Shown piece by piece: positions 34,384 to 43,208 of a stretch of DNA of 64,000 nucleotides. The notes beneath the pieces were generated by a model that had not been told where the DNA came from, ran no database searches, and worked only from the letters and a program-made list of their open reading frames with translations. The DNA is taken from assembly GCF_003610235.1 (NCBI RefSeq), contig NZ_RAPR01000001.1, positions 3,286,001 to 3,350,000 of the forward strand, given 5' to 3'. The position numbers and the translations under genes were made by a program. Numbering within the stretch: position 1 is the first letter of the stretch; every line of letters begins with the position of its first letter. Source of the stretch: Catellatospora citrea. GTDB taxonomy: Bacteria; Actinomycetota; Actinomycetes; Mycobacteriales; Micromonosporaceae.

Positions 34384-35364
34384 GCGGCCGGCGAGCATCG
34401 CGTGGCCGAGGGGGGTGAGAGTGTGCAGGACCGTATTGCGGTCCCGGAGGCTGTGCACCAGCCCGGCTTCGCGCAGCACCGCCACGTGCTGGCTGGCCGC
34501 CGCCGGGGACACCTCGAGCCGCCGCGCGATCTCCGTCGTCGTGCTTCCGTCGGCCACCAGTTCGACGACCGCCGCCCGCGTACGCCCGAGCAGCGCCGCG
34601 AGCGCCTCCTGGCTGCGTACGACCGCGGCCCGTGCCTCGTGGTGGACCGAGTAGACCAGCACCGGCGGCAGGTCAGGGTCGAACAGGCAGACGGGCTTGC
34701 TGGGAGTCTTGAAGTAGGACGGGACGAGCTGCAGTCCGCGCCCTTCGAGGTACACGTCCCGGTCCGACGGGTATTCGGAGATCTCCAGGACGCTGCCGTC
34801 GAACCGTACCGTCGGGTGAATGGTGTTGAGCAGGCCTTCGGTGCCGGAATCGAGCATGGTGCGGGCGCGCAGGCCGCGGTCGGCGTCGACGGCGGTGCGT
34901 ACGCGGTCCCACATGGGTGCGATGGCCGTCTCGTGGTAGCGGCTGATGGCGGTGCCGAGTTCGCCCAGCGCCCGGGTGGATCCGACGCCGACGTCGTCGA
35001 CGTTGCCCGAGAGGGATCCTTGGGCGTCGCCCAGGGCGTTGATCTCTTTGCGGAGCCGGTCCTTGGGGGTGGACAGCACGGCTTCGAGTCCGGGCGCGAA
35101 GCCGGCGGCGGCTTCGGGCGGGGTGAGGAAGTCGGGGAAGTAGCCGACCGGCGGGTTGAGCGCGAGCAGCAGCCCGACCTGGTCACGGAGGACACCGCCC
35201 GGCTTCAGGTCGGTGATCATGCGGTTCTTCCAGCCGCCCAGCAGCGGATCGGTGCCGCGGTATCGCAGCAGGTGGATGCTGAGCGCGAGTTCCCACATCG
35301 GGTCCGGCGTCGACGAGATCCGGGTGCGGACCAGGTCGGCGCTGGAGAAGTGGATACGCAGCAT
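34366..35364 (-). CDS. ArsR-type winged-helix transcriptional regulator, long form
   Basis: 332 residues. The C-terminal ~90 residues are an ArsR-like winged helix: VELVADGSTTTEIARRLEVSPAAASQHVAVLREAGLV with the wing at SLRDRNTVLHTLTPLG. The N-terminal ~230 residues (MLRIHFSSADLVRTRISSTPDPMWELALSIH) belong to a helical domain found on many actinomycete regulators of this size; it is presumed to sense a ligand but no ligand is known. The 3' end overlaps the mycosin gene antisense. High G+C, unlike the type VII cassette, so it is probably not part of it. Confidence 0.85.
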   Translation of the reverse strand: MLRIHFSSADLVRTRISSTPDPMWELALSIHLLRYRGTDPLLGGWKNRMITDLKPGGVLRDQVGLLLALNPPVGYFPDFLTPPEAAAGFAPGLEAVLSTPKDRLRKEINALGDAQGSLSGNVDDVGVGSTRALGELGTAISRYHETAIAPMWDRVRTAVDADRGLRARTMLDSGTEGLLNTIHPTVRFDGSVLEISEYPSDRDVYLEGRGLQLVPSYFKTPSKPVCLFDPDLPPVLVYSVHHEARAAVVRSQEALAALLGRTRAAVVELVADGSTTTEIARRLEVSPAAASQHVAVLREAGLVHSLRDRNTVLHTLTPLGHAMLAGRSPTPS

Positions 35365-35626
35365 GGCCTCTCCGGGCTAGGGGTCGGCGCTGACTCTACC
35401 GGCCGAGGTGACCTGGGTCTTTAAGTCACAACCGAAAGACGTAGACCCTTCACCGTTCGGTGGATGATCCTTGGCGCAGCCTGGGGAACCGAGGCCGCGC
35501 TTTTTTGGAGGCGCGAAACTCGGCCGTACGGGGGCGTACGGGGCGATGCGGTAGCGGCTGGTCGGTTTGCCGGGGGGCAGGCCGACCGGCCGCTCCGTAC
35601 GCGGGACGAGGCTTGGGAACCCCAGT

Positions 35627-36652
35627 TCAAAGCCATAATGCGATGCGGTGGTCCTCGTCGGCCACGTACACGGGGGCGCCGTCGCGTTCGGAGACGCCTT
35701 CGACGTGGTGCAGCGGTGCCAGGTCGGCGATCAGGGCCGGGGACACCAGTGCCGGGCCGGTGCCGTCCGGCAGCTCGAAGCGCAGGTGCCGGCAGGTGGC
35801 GTCGCGGGCGTCAGGGTGCTGCTCCAGCAGGATGGAGCCCTTGTCGAGGGCGTCGATCGAGCCGACGACGACGTCGAAGGCCCCGTCGTCGCGGGCCGCG
35901 AGCGCGCGTACGCCGAGCGGCCCCGGGCCGATGCCGGTGAGCGCGTAGACCCCGGCCACGCCGAGCGTTTCCGCGCCGCTGAACAGGCCGGGCACGCCGG
36001 TGAGCTCGACGAGGATCGGCTCGCCGAGCGCGGTGACGGGCCAGCGGAGTCCGGCCAGCAGTGTGCCGCGGGCGGTGAACGCGGCCCCCTCGATGTTGAC
36101 CGGGTGGTCGCCGGGCGCGAGCTGGCTGGTCCAGCGCTTGCCCTTGGCGGTGCCGCGGCGTGCGGCTTCGGCGACGAAGCCGGCGTGCACCACGTCGCGG
36201 ACGGGTTCGGGGGCGGCCGGGTGCCCGACGGCCGCCAGCGCGGCCAGGGCGTCGTTGACGGCGCGGTGCAGGGCGAACCGATGCCTGATGATCTGCAGCT
36301 GCGGCGCGGCCGACTCGCGGAAGCGGGCCACGAAGGCACGTTTTGGCTGCAGCGGTCCGGCTTTGGAGCCGAAGTGGGAGCCCAGCACGTAGACCCAGCC
36401 GTCGAGCCGGGCGAGCGCCTCGGCGTCTTCGGTGCGCCCCTGGTGGTCGCCTGCCGTCGCTTTGACGTGCTCGGCGCGCCAGCCGCCGTCGTGCTGCTCG
36501 ACGAGCAGCGCCAGGCACTGCTCGACCGGTCCCTCGTCGAGGACGGTCCAGTAGGCCCGGCGCGCGCCGAGTTCCGCAAGAAGATCTTCGTCGTGTACGG
36601 GCAGCAGGTCGCTCGCCTCGTTGCCCGCCGCGGACAGCTCCACCAGTCGCAT
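35627..36652 (-). CDS. Conserved hypothetical protein, possible beta-propeller (DUF3616-like)
   Basis: 341 residues with no signal peptide and no clear ribosome site. Repeating beta-strand-like blocks (LDGWVYVLGSHFGSKAG, NIEGAAFTARGTLLAGLRWP, ADEDHRIALWL at the end) suggest a propeller. The VNIEG...LLAGLR...ILVEL pattern is reminiscent of DUF3616 proteins, but this is a weak resemblance. The 262 bases upstream of its neighbour (35365-35626) hold no gene. It lies between the regulator and the GDP-mannose pyrophosphorylase gene. Function unknown. Confidence 0.7.
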   Translation of the reverse strand: MRLVELSAAGNEASDLLPVHDEDLLAELGARRAYWTVLDEGPVEQCLALLVEQHDGGWRAEHVKATAGDHQGRTEDAEALARLDGWVYVLGSHFGSKAGPLQPKRAFVARFRESAAPQLQIIRHRFALHRAVNDALAALAAVGHPAAPEPVRDVVHAGFVAEAARRGTAKGKRWTSQLAPGDHPVNIEGAAFTARGTLLAGLRWPVTALGEPILVELTGVPGLFSGAETLGVAGVYALTGIGPGPLGVRALAARDDGAFDVVVGSIDALDKGSILLEQHPDARDATCRHLRFELPDGTGPALVSPALIADLAPLHHVEGVSERDGAPVYVADEDHRIALWL

Positions 36653-36692
36653 GGAGATCAGCTTAGGCAGTCCGGGCGAGCCCTCCGCCGCC

Positions 36693-37793
36693 TCAGATCC
36701 GGCTGTCGCCGCGCTCCTTGAGCTCGTCGACGAGCTTCTTGACGTCCTGGGCCCGGTCGCGCGGGCAGACCAGCACCGCGTCCGGGGTGTCGACCACGAT
36801 CATGTCGTGCAGGCCGAGCGCGGCGACGATCCGGCCGGACTGCGGCACGACGACGGTGCCGGTGGAGTCGTGCAGCAGCACCTCGGGCTTGCCGCCGTCG
36901 AGCGTGGCGCTGTCGCCCACGATGACGTTGCCGGCGTCGTCGGCGGGCAGCACGTCACCGAGGGTGTGGAAGTCGCCGACGTCGTTCCAGCCGAAGTCGC
37001 CGGGCACGGTCGCGACGAGCCCGGCCGCGGCCGCGCCCTCCATGACCGCGTAGTCGACGGAGATCTTGGGCAGGGTCGGCCAGATCTCGCCGAGCACCTG
37101 GTCGCGATCGTCGGTGTCCCAGGCCGCGGCGATGAGGATCAGCTTGTCGTGCAGCTCGGGCTGCTGGCGGTGCAGTTCCTTGAGGAAGACGTCGACCCGC
37201 CACACGAACATGCTGGCGTTCCACAGGTAGCGGCCGGACTGCACGTACTCCGTCGCCACGTCCAGGGAGGGCTTCTCCTTGAACTCGTCGACGCTGCGGA
37301 TCGGGCCCTCGATGGTCGGGCCGCACTGCAGGTAGCCGTATCCGGTCTCGGGGTGGGTGGGGGTGATGCCGACGGTCATCAGCAGGCCGCGGCGGGCGCC
37401 GGCCTCGGCGTCGCGCAGCACCTCGACGAAGCGGGCACCGTCGCGGACCAGGTGGTCGGCGGCGAACGCGCCCATCACGGCCTCGGGGTCGCGCTGGGCG
37501 ATGACCGCGGCGGCCAGGCCGATGGCGGCGCAGGAGTCACGCGGGCTCGGCTCGATGAGGATGTTGGAGTCGGGCAGATCGGGCAGCTGCCGCGCGATCC
37601 CGGGCGCGTGGGCGACGCCCGTCACCACGTACGTGTCACCGAGCGCCGCCACCGGGGCGAGCCGGGCCACGGTCGCCTGGATGAGCGTCTCGGCGGTGCC
37701 GGTCAGGGGGTGCAGGAACTTCGGGTTCTTGGCGCGCGACAGCGGCCAGAGACGGGTTCCACTTCCACCTGCGGGAATAACGGCGTGCAGCAT
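36693..37793 (-). CDS. manC: Mannose-1-phosphate guanylyltransferase
   Basis: 366 residues from the ATG at 37793; upstream Met codons at 37826 and 37853 are possible but the family starts with MLxAVIPAGGSGTRLWPLSR as here. The GGSGTRLWPLSR loop binds GTP, RDSCAAIGLAAAVI and GYGYLQCG contact the nucleotide sugar, and FKEKPSLDVATEYV holds the substrate-binding F-x-E-K-P. It makes GDP-mannose, the precursor for Gmd (9863) and mannosylated glycans. Synteny with Rv3264c in the whiB2-fbi neighbourhood. No isomerase domain is attached. Confidence 0.92.
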   Translation of the reverse strand: MLHAVIPAGGSGTRLWPLSRAKNPKFLHPLTGTAETLIQATVARLAPVAALGDTYVVTGVAHAPGIARQLPDLPDSNILIEPSPRDSCAAIGLAAAVIAQRDPEAVMGAFAADHLVRDGARFVEVLRDAEAGARRGLLMTVGITPTHPETGYGYLQCGPTIEGPIRSVDEFKEKPSLDVATEYVQSGRYLWNASMFVWRVDVFLKELHRQQPELHDKLILIAAAWDTDDRDQVLGEIWPTLPKISVDYAVMEGAAAAGLVATVPGDFGWNDVGDFHTLGDVLPADDAGNVIVGDSATLDGGKPEVLLHDSTGTVVVPQSGRIVAALGLHDMIVVDTPDAVLVCPRDRAQDVKKLVDELKERGDSRI

Positions 37794-37886
37794 CCGGCCA
37801 TTCTGCCTGACGGGCACCAGCGGCATGTGCACCCCGCCCGTGACACAAGCCACAATTGTGTGCTAGTGAGCGGGGTGCAGGCCTGG

Positions 37887-39035
37887 TCAGCGCTGGTGCC
37901 GGATGGACCGCTGCCAGGCGGTCACATGCGCGTCGGCGCTGGAGCTCCAGCTGAACTCCTTCGCCCGGGCCAGGCCGGCCGCGGCCAGCGCGGACCGGCG
38001 CGCCTCGTCGTCGAGCAGGATGGCGAGGTCCTTGGCGATGTGGTCGGCGTCCTGGCCGGTGTAGGCGACCGCGTCGCCGCCGACCTCGGGCAGCGACAGC
38101 CGCGGGGTGGTCAGCACCGGCGCACCGCAGGCCATGGCTTCCAGGATCGGCAGGCCGAAGCCCTCGCCGTGGCTCGGGTACGCGCACAGCACCGCGCCGC
38201 CGAGGAAGCCGGGCAGGTCGGCGTACCGCAGATAGCCCGGGCGTAGCAGCCGCAGGTGCGCGGGCACCTCGGCGGCCACCCGGTCGATCTCGTCGTCGTG
38301 GCCCTGACCGCCGGCCAGCACCAGCGCGGGCGGGTCGATCCGGTCGCGCACCGCCGCCATCCAGCCCCGGACCAGGTTCGGGACGTTCTTGCGGGGCTCC
38401 TTCGCGCCCAGGAAGGCGATGTACGTCTGGTCGCCGAGCCCGAGCCGGGCCCGCACCCGGGCCTTCTCCTCGGCCCCGGGCACGTGGAAGGCGGTGTGGT
38501 CGACGCCGTGGTAGGCCACGTCGATCCGGGTCGGGTCGGCGTCGAGCAGCCGGATCAGCTCGTCGCGGGTGGCCTTGCTGGGCACGATGACCCGCTCGGC
38601 CCGGCGCAGCGAGGTCTTGATCGCGGACCGGAAGAAGGTGCCCCGCGACTTGTCGTAGTGCTCCGGCTCGGTGAAGAACGTCGCGTCGTGCACGGTCACC
38701 GTCACCGGGCAGCTGGCCCGCAGCGGGCAGGTGTAGAACGGCGAGTGCAGCACCTGGGCGCCGACCTGCTGGGCGAGCAGCGGCAGCCCGGTCTGCTCCC
38801 AGGCGAGCCGGGCCGGGCGGTGGGCCACCGCGGCGGGCGCGGCGACGACCTGAGCGTGCGGCAGGGTGCGGGCGTAGCGCTCCTGGTCGGTCCGCTGGGA
38901 GACCACGACCAGGTCGATGTCCGAATGGTCGGCGAGCGCGCCGAGCAGGCCGTCGAGATACCTACCCACGCCGCCGCGGTCAGCGGGGACGCTGGTGGCG
39001 TCGACAAGCACCCGGGGAGAGCGAGCGATCGTCAC
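37887..39035 (-). CDS. Glycosyltransferase family 4 (mannosyltransferase-like)
   Basis: 382 residues from GTG at 39035, with AAGGAG eight bases upstream; the open frame extends to 39200 without support. GT-B fold: RGGVGRYLDGLLGAL acceptor loop, TVHDATFFTEPEHY, FLGAKEPRKNVPNLV start of the donor domain, and YPSHGEGFGLPILEAMACGAP with the E-x7-E motif. It follows the guanylyltransferase gene on the same strand, upstream of it in transcription, so GDP-mannose is a likely donor. Similar in layout to the enzyme at 8553. Confidence 0.9.
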   Translation of the reverse strand: MTIARSPRVLVDATSVPADRGGVGRYLDGLLGALADHSDIDLVVVSQRTDQERYARTLPHAQVVAAPAAVAHRPARLAWEQTGLPLLAQQVGAQVLHSPFYTCPLRASCPVTVTVHDATFFTEPEHYDKSRGTFFRSAIKTSLRRAERVIVPSKATRDELIRLLDADPTRIDVAYHGVDHTAFHVPGAEEKARVRARLGLGDQTYIAFLGAKEPRKNVPNLVRGWMAAVRDRIDPPALVLAGGQGHDDEIDRVAAEVPAHLRLLRPGYLRYADLPGFLGGAVLCAYPSHGEGFGLPILEAMACGAPVLTTPRLSLPEVGGDAVAYTGQDADHIAKDLAILLDDEARRSALAAAGLARAKEFSWSSSADAHVTAWQRSIRHQR

Positions 39036-39192
39036 GGTGAACACTCCTTGTGGGGGTGTGCAGCGCAGCCCAGCCGACCGCCGCTCTGCGGTTGTGAGAC
39101 TGTGCGCTGTTTCACAGCAGTCACGCTTCAGACTACGCCCGACATGCCCCATGGCAAGGTCCACGACGCGGCAGTGTCGGTAGCCTGACCAC

Positions 39193-39906
39193 GTGTCCAC
39201 TATCGGTCAGCTCTTCGCCGCGACGGTCGCCGCCGATCCGGCCAAGCCCCTTCTCACCTGGTACGACGACGGGACGGGTGAGCGCACCGAGCTCTCCGGC
39301 GCGACCCTGGCCAACTGGGTGTCCAAGACGGCGAACCTGCTCGTCGACGGGTGCGGGCTCGGCCCCGGCAGCGTCGCCTCGATCGCGCTGCCGCCGCACT
39401 GGCAGACCGCCTCGATCATGCTGGCCTGCTGGACGGCCGGCCTGGCCGTGTCGCACAGCGCGGACGTGCCCGCCGACGTCGCCTTCGTCGAGCCCGAGGC
39501 CGCCCCGTCCGCGCCCGACACGTACGCGGTCAGCCTGCACCCGTTCGCGCTGCCGCTGCGCGGCCTGCCGTCGGGCGTGTCGGACTGGGTCAGCTCGGCC
39601 CGCGCGCACGGCGACTTCTACGGCGGCCCGGCCGCCGACCCGGGCGCGCCGTCGCTGGTCGGGCTGCCCGGCGGCGGCGGTTCGATCACGCACGCCGAGC
39701 TGGCGGAGCGCTCACTGGCCCGCGCGAAGGAGCTGGAGATCGCCAAGGGCGACCGGGTGCTGATCGACATCGGGGCGCATCCGCGCCCGCTGGACTGGCT
39801 GACCGCCCCGATCGCCGCCGGCGCGTCGCTGGTCCTCTCCTACCGCACCGCCCCCGGCATCCTCGACACCCGCGCCACCACGGAACACGCCCGCCTCATC
39901 CCCTGA
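39193..39906 (+). CDS. TIGR03089 family protein
   Basis: 237 residues from GTG at 39193, with no ribosome site, so possibly leaderless. It resembles a degenerate N-terminal fragment of an acyl-AMP ligase (DPAKPLLTWYDDGTGERTELSG, ANWVSKTANLLVDGCGL) and lacks the ATP-binding SSGTTGxPK loop and the C-terminal domain. This matches the TIGR03089 family of actinobacteria, whose function is unknown. The gene lies close to manC and wbbL-like genes in mycobacteria too. Confidence 0.88.
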   Translation: MSTIGQLFAATVAADPAKPLLTWYDDGTGERTELSGATLANWVSKTANLLVDGCGLGPGSVASIALPPHWQTASIMLACWTAGLAVSHSADVPADVAFVEPEAAPSAPDTYAVSLHPFALPLRGLPSGVSDWVSSARAHGDFYGGPAADPGAPSLVGLPGGGGSITHAELAERSLARAKELEIAKGDRVLIDIGAHPRPLDWLTAPIAAGASLVLSYRTAPGILDTRATTEHARLIP

Positions 39907-39937
39907 CCGCCCGGCCTCGATTGACATAGCCGCTGGG

Positions 39938-41881
39938 TCAGCGGGACTTGGCGAGGTGTTCGAAGGCGAGGAGGGATTCGGGGTTGGCGAGGGCGCCCTT
40001 GGCGGCGGCCGACTCGACCGGGGTGCCGGTCAGGATGCGCTTGACCGGGACTTCCAGCTTCTTGCCGGACAGGGTGCGCGGGACGGCTCCGACCTGGTGG
40101 ATCACGTCGGGGATGTGGCGCGGCGACAGCGCGGTGCGCAGCTCGCGGGCGATCTTGGACTTGAGCGCGTCGTCGAGGTCCAGGCCGGGCTGGAGCACCA
40201 CGAACAGCAGCAGCTCCCCCGCGCCGCCCTCGTCGTCCTCCAGGTGCACCACGACCGAGTCGGCGACCTCGGCCATGCCCTCGACCACGGAGTAGAACTC
40301 GGCGGTGCCGAGGCGTACGCCGCCGCGGTTCAGGGTGGCGTCGGAGCGGCCGGTGATGACGCAGGTGCCGCGGTCGGTGACGGTGATCCAGTCGCCGTGC
40401 CGCCATACGCCGGGGAAGACGTCGAAGTAGGCCTCGCGGTAGCGGGAGCCGTCGGTGTCGCCCCAGAAGGCGACCGGCATGCTCGGCATCGGCGCGCTGA
40501 TGACCAGCTCGCCGAGCGCGTTGTCGAGCGGGTGGCCGGTCGGGTCGTACGCCTCGACCTTCGCGCCGAGCGCGCGGGCCGAGATCTCACCGGGGTAGAC
40601 CGGGTTGAGCGGGGTGCCGCCGACGAAGCCGGTGCACACGTCGGTGCCCCCGGACAGGGAGATCAGCAGCAGGTCGGGCTTGACGTTCTCGTACACCCAG
40701 ACGTAGCCCTCGGGCGGCAGCGGCGCGCCCGTCGAGCCCAACCCGCGCAGCTGGGACAGGTCCGCGATCTCCCGCGGCACGATGCCCTCCTTGCGGCAGG
40801 CCAGCAGGTACGGCGCGGAGGTGCCGAAATAGGTCATGCCCGCCTCCTCGGCCAGCCGCCACAGCGCGCCGAGGTCGGGGGCGGCCGGGTTGCCGTCGAA
40901 CAGCACGATCGCCGAGCCGACGGCCGGGCCGGAGACCAGGTAGTTCCACATCATCCAGCCGGTGGTGGAGAACCAGAAGTAGCGGTCGCCGGGACCCAGG
41001 TCGTGGTGCAGGGCGAGCATCTTCAGGTGCTCCAGCAGGATGCCGCCGTGGCCGTGCACGATCGGCTTGGGCAGGCCGGTGGTGCCGGAGGAGTAGAGGA
41101 CGTACAGCGGCTGCGCGAACGGGACCGGGGTGAACTCCAGCTGCTCGTCCGTGTCGGCGGCCAGCTCGCCCAGGCCGACGACCCCTTGGGTGTACGGCAG
41201 CAGCACGGTGTGGGCCAGCGACGGCAGCGCGGCCTGGATGGCCGCGACCTCGCCCTGCCGGTCGATGAGCTTGTCGCCGTAGCGGTAGCCGTCGACGGCG
41301 ACCAGGACCTTCGGGGAGATCTGCTGCCAGCGGTCGGTGACGCTGCGGGTGCCGAACTCGGGCGCGCAGGACGAGAAGATCGCGCCGAGGCTCGCCGTGG
41401 CCAGCATCAGCACCACGGTCTCCGGGATGTTCGGCAGGTATGCCGCCACCCGGTCGCCCTCGCCGACGCCGAGCCGGCGCAGCCCGGCCCGGGCCCGGCG
41501 GACCTGCTCGCGCAGCTGCGCGGCGGTGAGGATGACCGGTTCGCGGGTCTGCGAGTAGCCCAGCACCATCGGCTCGTCGTCGCCCACGCCCGGCATGCGC
41601 AGCACGTGCTCGGCGTAGTTCAGCGTCGCGCCGGGGAACCAGTCCGCGCCCGGCATGGTGGCGGCGGCCAACACCTCGGTCGGCTGATCGTGGGCGATGA
41701 CCTCGAAGTAGTCCCAGATCGAGGACCAGAAGCCGGCCAGGTCGGTGGTGCTCCAGCGCCACAGCTCGTCGTATGAGCCGAAGGTCAGCCCGCGTTCGCG
41801 CGCCAGCCAGCCCAGATAGTCACCGATGCGGGAGTGCTGCCTGATGTCGGCCGGTGGGGTCCACAGCGCTTCGGTCATCAT
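39938..41881 (-). CDS. Acetoacetate--CoA ligase
   Basis: 647 residues from ATG at 41881 (ATGATG; the second is equally possible), with GGAG upstream. It activates acetoacetate to acetoacetyl-CoA. The AMP-binding motif is YSSGTTGLPKPIVHGHGG, followed by GSTGAPLPPEGY, the YREAYFDVFPGVWRHGDW block with the ribose-binding Asp, and the catalytic C-terminal Lys in RTLSGKKLEVPVKRIL. The length and the N-terminal SYDELWRWSTTDLAGFWSSIWDYF segment are those of AacS rather than acetyl-CoA synthetase. Convergent with the TIGR03089 gene. Confidence 0.92.
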   Translation of the reverse strand: MMTEALWTPPADIRQHSRIGDYLGWLARERGLTFGSYDELWRWSTTDLAGFWSSIWDYFEVIAHDQPTEVLAAATMPGADWFPGATLNYAEHVLRMPGVGDDEPMVLGYSQTREPVILTAAQLREQVRRARAGLRRLGVGEGDRVAAYLPNIPETVVLMLATASLGAIFSSCAPEFGTRSVTDRWQQISPKVLVAVDGYRYGDKLIDRQGEVAAIQAALPSLAHTVLLPYTQGVVGLGELAADTDEQLEFTPVPFAQPLYVLYSSGTTGLPKPIVHGHGGILLEHLKMLALHHDLGPGDRYFWFSTTGWMMWNYLVSGPAVGSAIVLFDGNPAAPDLGALWRLAEEAGMTYFGTSAPYLLACRKEGIVPREIADLSQLRGLGSTGAPLPPEGYVWVYENVKPDLLLISLSGGTDVCTGFVGGTPLNPVYPGEISARALGAKVEAYDPTGHPLDNALGELVISAPMPSMPVAFWGDTDGSRYREAYFDVFPGVWRHGDWITVTDRGTCVITGRSDATLNRGGVRLGTAEFYSVVEGMAEVADSVVVHLEDDEGGAGELLLFVVLQPGLDLDDALKSKIARELRTALSPRHIPDVIHQVGAVPRTLSGKKLEVPVKRILTGTPVESAAAKGALANPESLLAFEHLAKSR

Positions 41882-42032
41882 GATCCTCTCCCGCGTACGT
41901 CGTTGTGCCGCACGTCGCATCCTGCCGCATGGCACGACGGATCATTCTCCGACCTGGCCCGCCGTCCCCGCGCTGGGTCCGGGCACACCACCGGGCGGCG
42001 GTCCATGGTCCGGGCCGCCACCAGGTCGACGC

Positions 42033-42557
42033 TCAGGCGCCGTCAGCGCGGTGCTTGTCGATGGCCCGGCGGCGGGCGAGGCGGTGCTCGCGGCGGATCT
42101 CGGCCTCGTGGAAGCGGCGCACGTCGTCCGGGCTCTCCGGGAGCACCGGCGGCACCGCGCGCGGGTTGCCTTCGGCGTCGACCCCCACGAACACCAGGTA
42201 TGCCGTGGCCACGTTGACGGGCTCGCGGTCGGCCTCGTTCCAGCGCTCGGCGAGCACCGTCACGCCGATCTCCAGCGAGGTCTTGCCGGTCCAGTTGACC
42301 TGCGCCTTGGCGTGCACCAGGTCACCGACCTTGACCGGCACCATGAGCGTGATCTCGTCGATGGCGACCGTCACCGCGTTGAACCCGCAGTGCCGGGCCG
42401 CGGCGGCGCCCGCCGCGTCGTCCACGAATTTCATGATCACGCCACCGTGCACGGTCCCGTACAGGTTGACGTCCTGGTTCGTCATGATGCGGCTCAGCGT
42501 GACCCGCGAGAACGCGGTCGGGTGGCCGGGCGGCGGAGTGTCGATCACGCCGTTCAC
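42033..42557 (-). CDS. Acyl-CoA thioesterase, hotdog fold
   Basis: 174 residues from GTG at 42557 with GAGGGG six bases upstream; an ATG at 42617 is in frame but overlaps the divergent gene. The YciA/BACH-type hotdog shows NLYGTVHGGVIMKFVDDAAG, with the catalytic Asp of the thioesterase helix, and VAIDEITLMVPVKVGDLVHAKAQV. It hydrolyses medium- or long-chain acyl-CoA. It lies 151 bases downstream of the AacS start on the same strand. Substrate length preference not shown. Confidence 0.88.
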   Translation of the reverse strand: MNGVIDTPPPGHPTAFSRVTLSRIMTNQDVNLYGTVHGGVIMKFVDDAAGAAAARHCGFNAVTVAIDEITLMVPVKVGDLVHAKAQVNWTGKTSLEIGVTVLAERWNEADREPVNVATAYLVFVGVDAEGNPRAVPPVLPESPDDVRRFHEAEIRREHRLARRRAIDKHRADGA

Positions 42558-42615
42558 CGTACGCCCCTCGGCCGAACGGTTGACGCACGGCAGGATTTCA
42601 GTAAGGTAGCGCCAC

Positions 42616-43194
42616 ATGCGTCATGTATGGAGCCTTCTCGCCGGAATTGTGATCACGCCCCTGGCCTGGTTCGCCGTCGCTTACGGACAGGCCGTCATGT
42701 TCGACGCCGCGCAGGTCGGCGGCACCCGTCCGCTGTGGCTGGGGCTGGTGCTGTTCGCCGCCGTCGGCCTGCTGCTCGGCCTGGTCGGCAGCCTGCGGGT
42801 GTCACCCGCGGGGCCGCTGTTCGTGGCGTTGAGCTACGTCGGCGCGACCGCCTTCCTCATCGCCCGACCCGAAGCCGCCAAGCAGGCGCTGCCCGACCTG
42901 GTCGAGGTCTCCGGCACCCTCGTCGTCCCGCTGAGCCCGGTGTCCACCGGCGTGCTCGGGTTGATCGGGGCGATGCTGCTGATCGCCGCGGCGAGCCTGC
43001 AGCGCTGGCGCAGCTGGCCGCGGCCGGAGGCGACCGAGCCGACCTGGCCGGAGATGCTCGCCCCGTCCGCAGCCGACCGCCACGAGAACACGCTGGCAGA
43101 CCGCGACTCGTTCAACGGCTTCGCCGACTTGCGGACCCCGGCAGACGCCAGCGGCGTCGATGCGCCATCCTGGAGCGCGCCAACCAAGGTCTGA
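42616..43194 (+). CDS. Four-helix membrane protein, first of a related pair
   Basis: 192 residues. Four predicted membrane helices fill residues ~5-130 (LLAGIVITPLAWFAVAYG, LGLVLFAAVGLLLGLVGSL, PLFVALSYVGATAFLIA, VLGLIGAMLLIAAASL), followed by a short acidic cytoplasmic tail. The N-terminus MRHVWSLLAGIVITPLAWF is like that of the next gene (MRHIGSFLLALVFAPAIFL), and both keep an R-(V/L)-SP-(A/V)-GP motif after helix 2, so the two arose by duplication. No known family recognised. Confidence 0.8.
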   Translation: MRHVWSLLAGIVITPLAWFAVAYGQAVMFDAAQVGGTRPLWLGLVLFAAVGLLLGLVGSLRVSPAGPLFVALSYVGATAFLIARPEAAKQALPDLVEVSGTLVVPLSPVSTGVLGLIGAMLLIAAASLQRWRSWPRPEATEPTWPEMLAPSAADRHENTLADRDSFNGFADLRTPADASGVDAPSWSAPTKV

Positions 43195-43208
43195 CCCCGG
43201 AGGCATGG

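Noticed and set aside
35421..35636. 71-residue - strand frame upstream of the regulator gene
   Set aside because: No ribosome site, low-complexity Arg/Ser/Pro composition and no family resemblance.
41826..43208. Long + strand frame leading into the second four-helix protein
   Set aside because: The upstream part runs antisense to the AacS and thioesterase genes. The ATG at 43209 has a ribosome site and gives the paralogue-like N-terminus.
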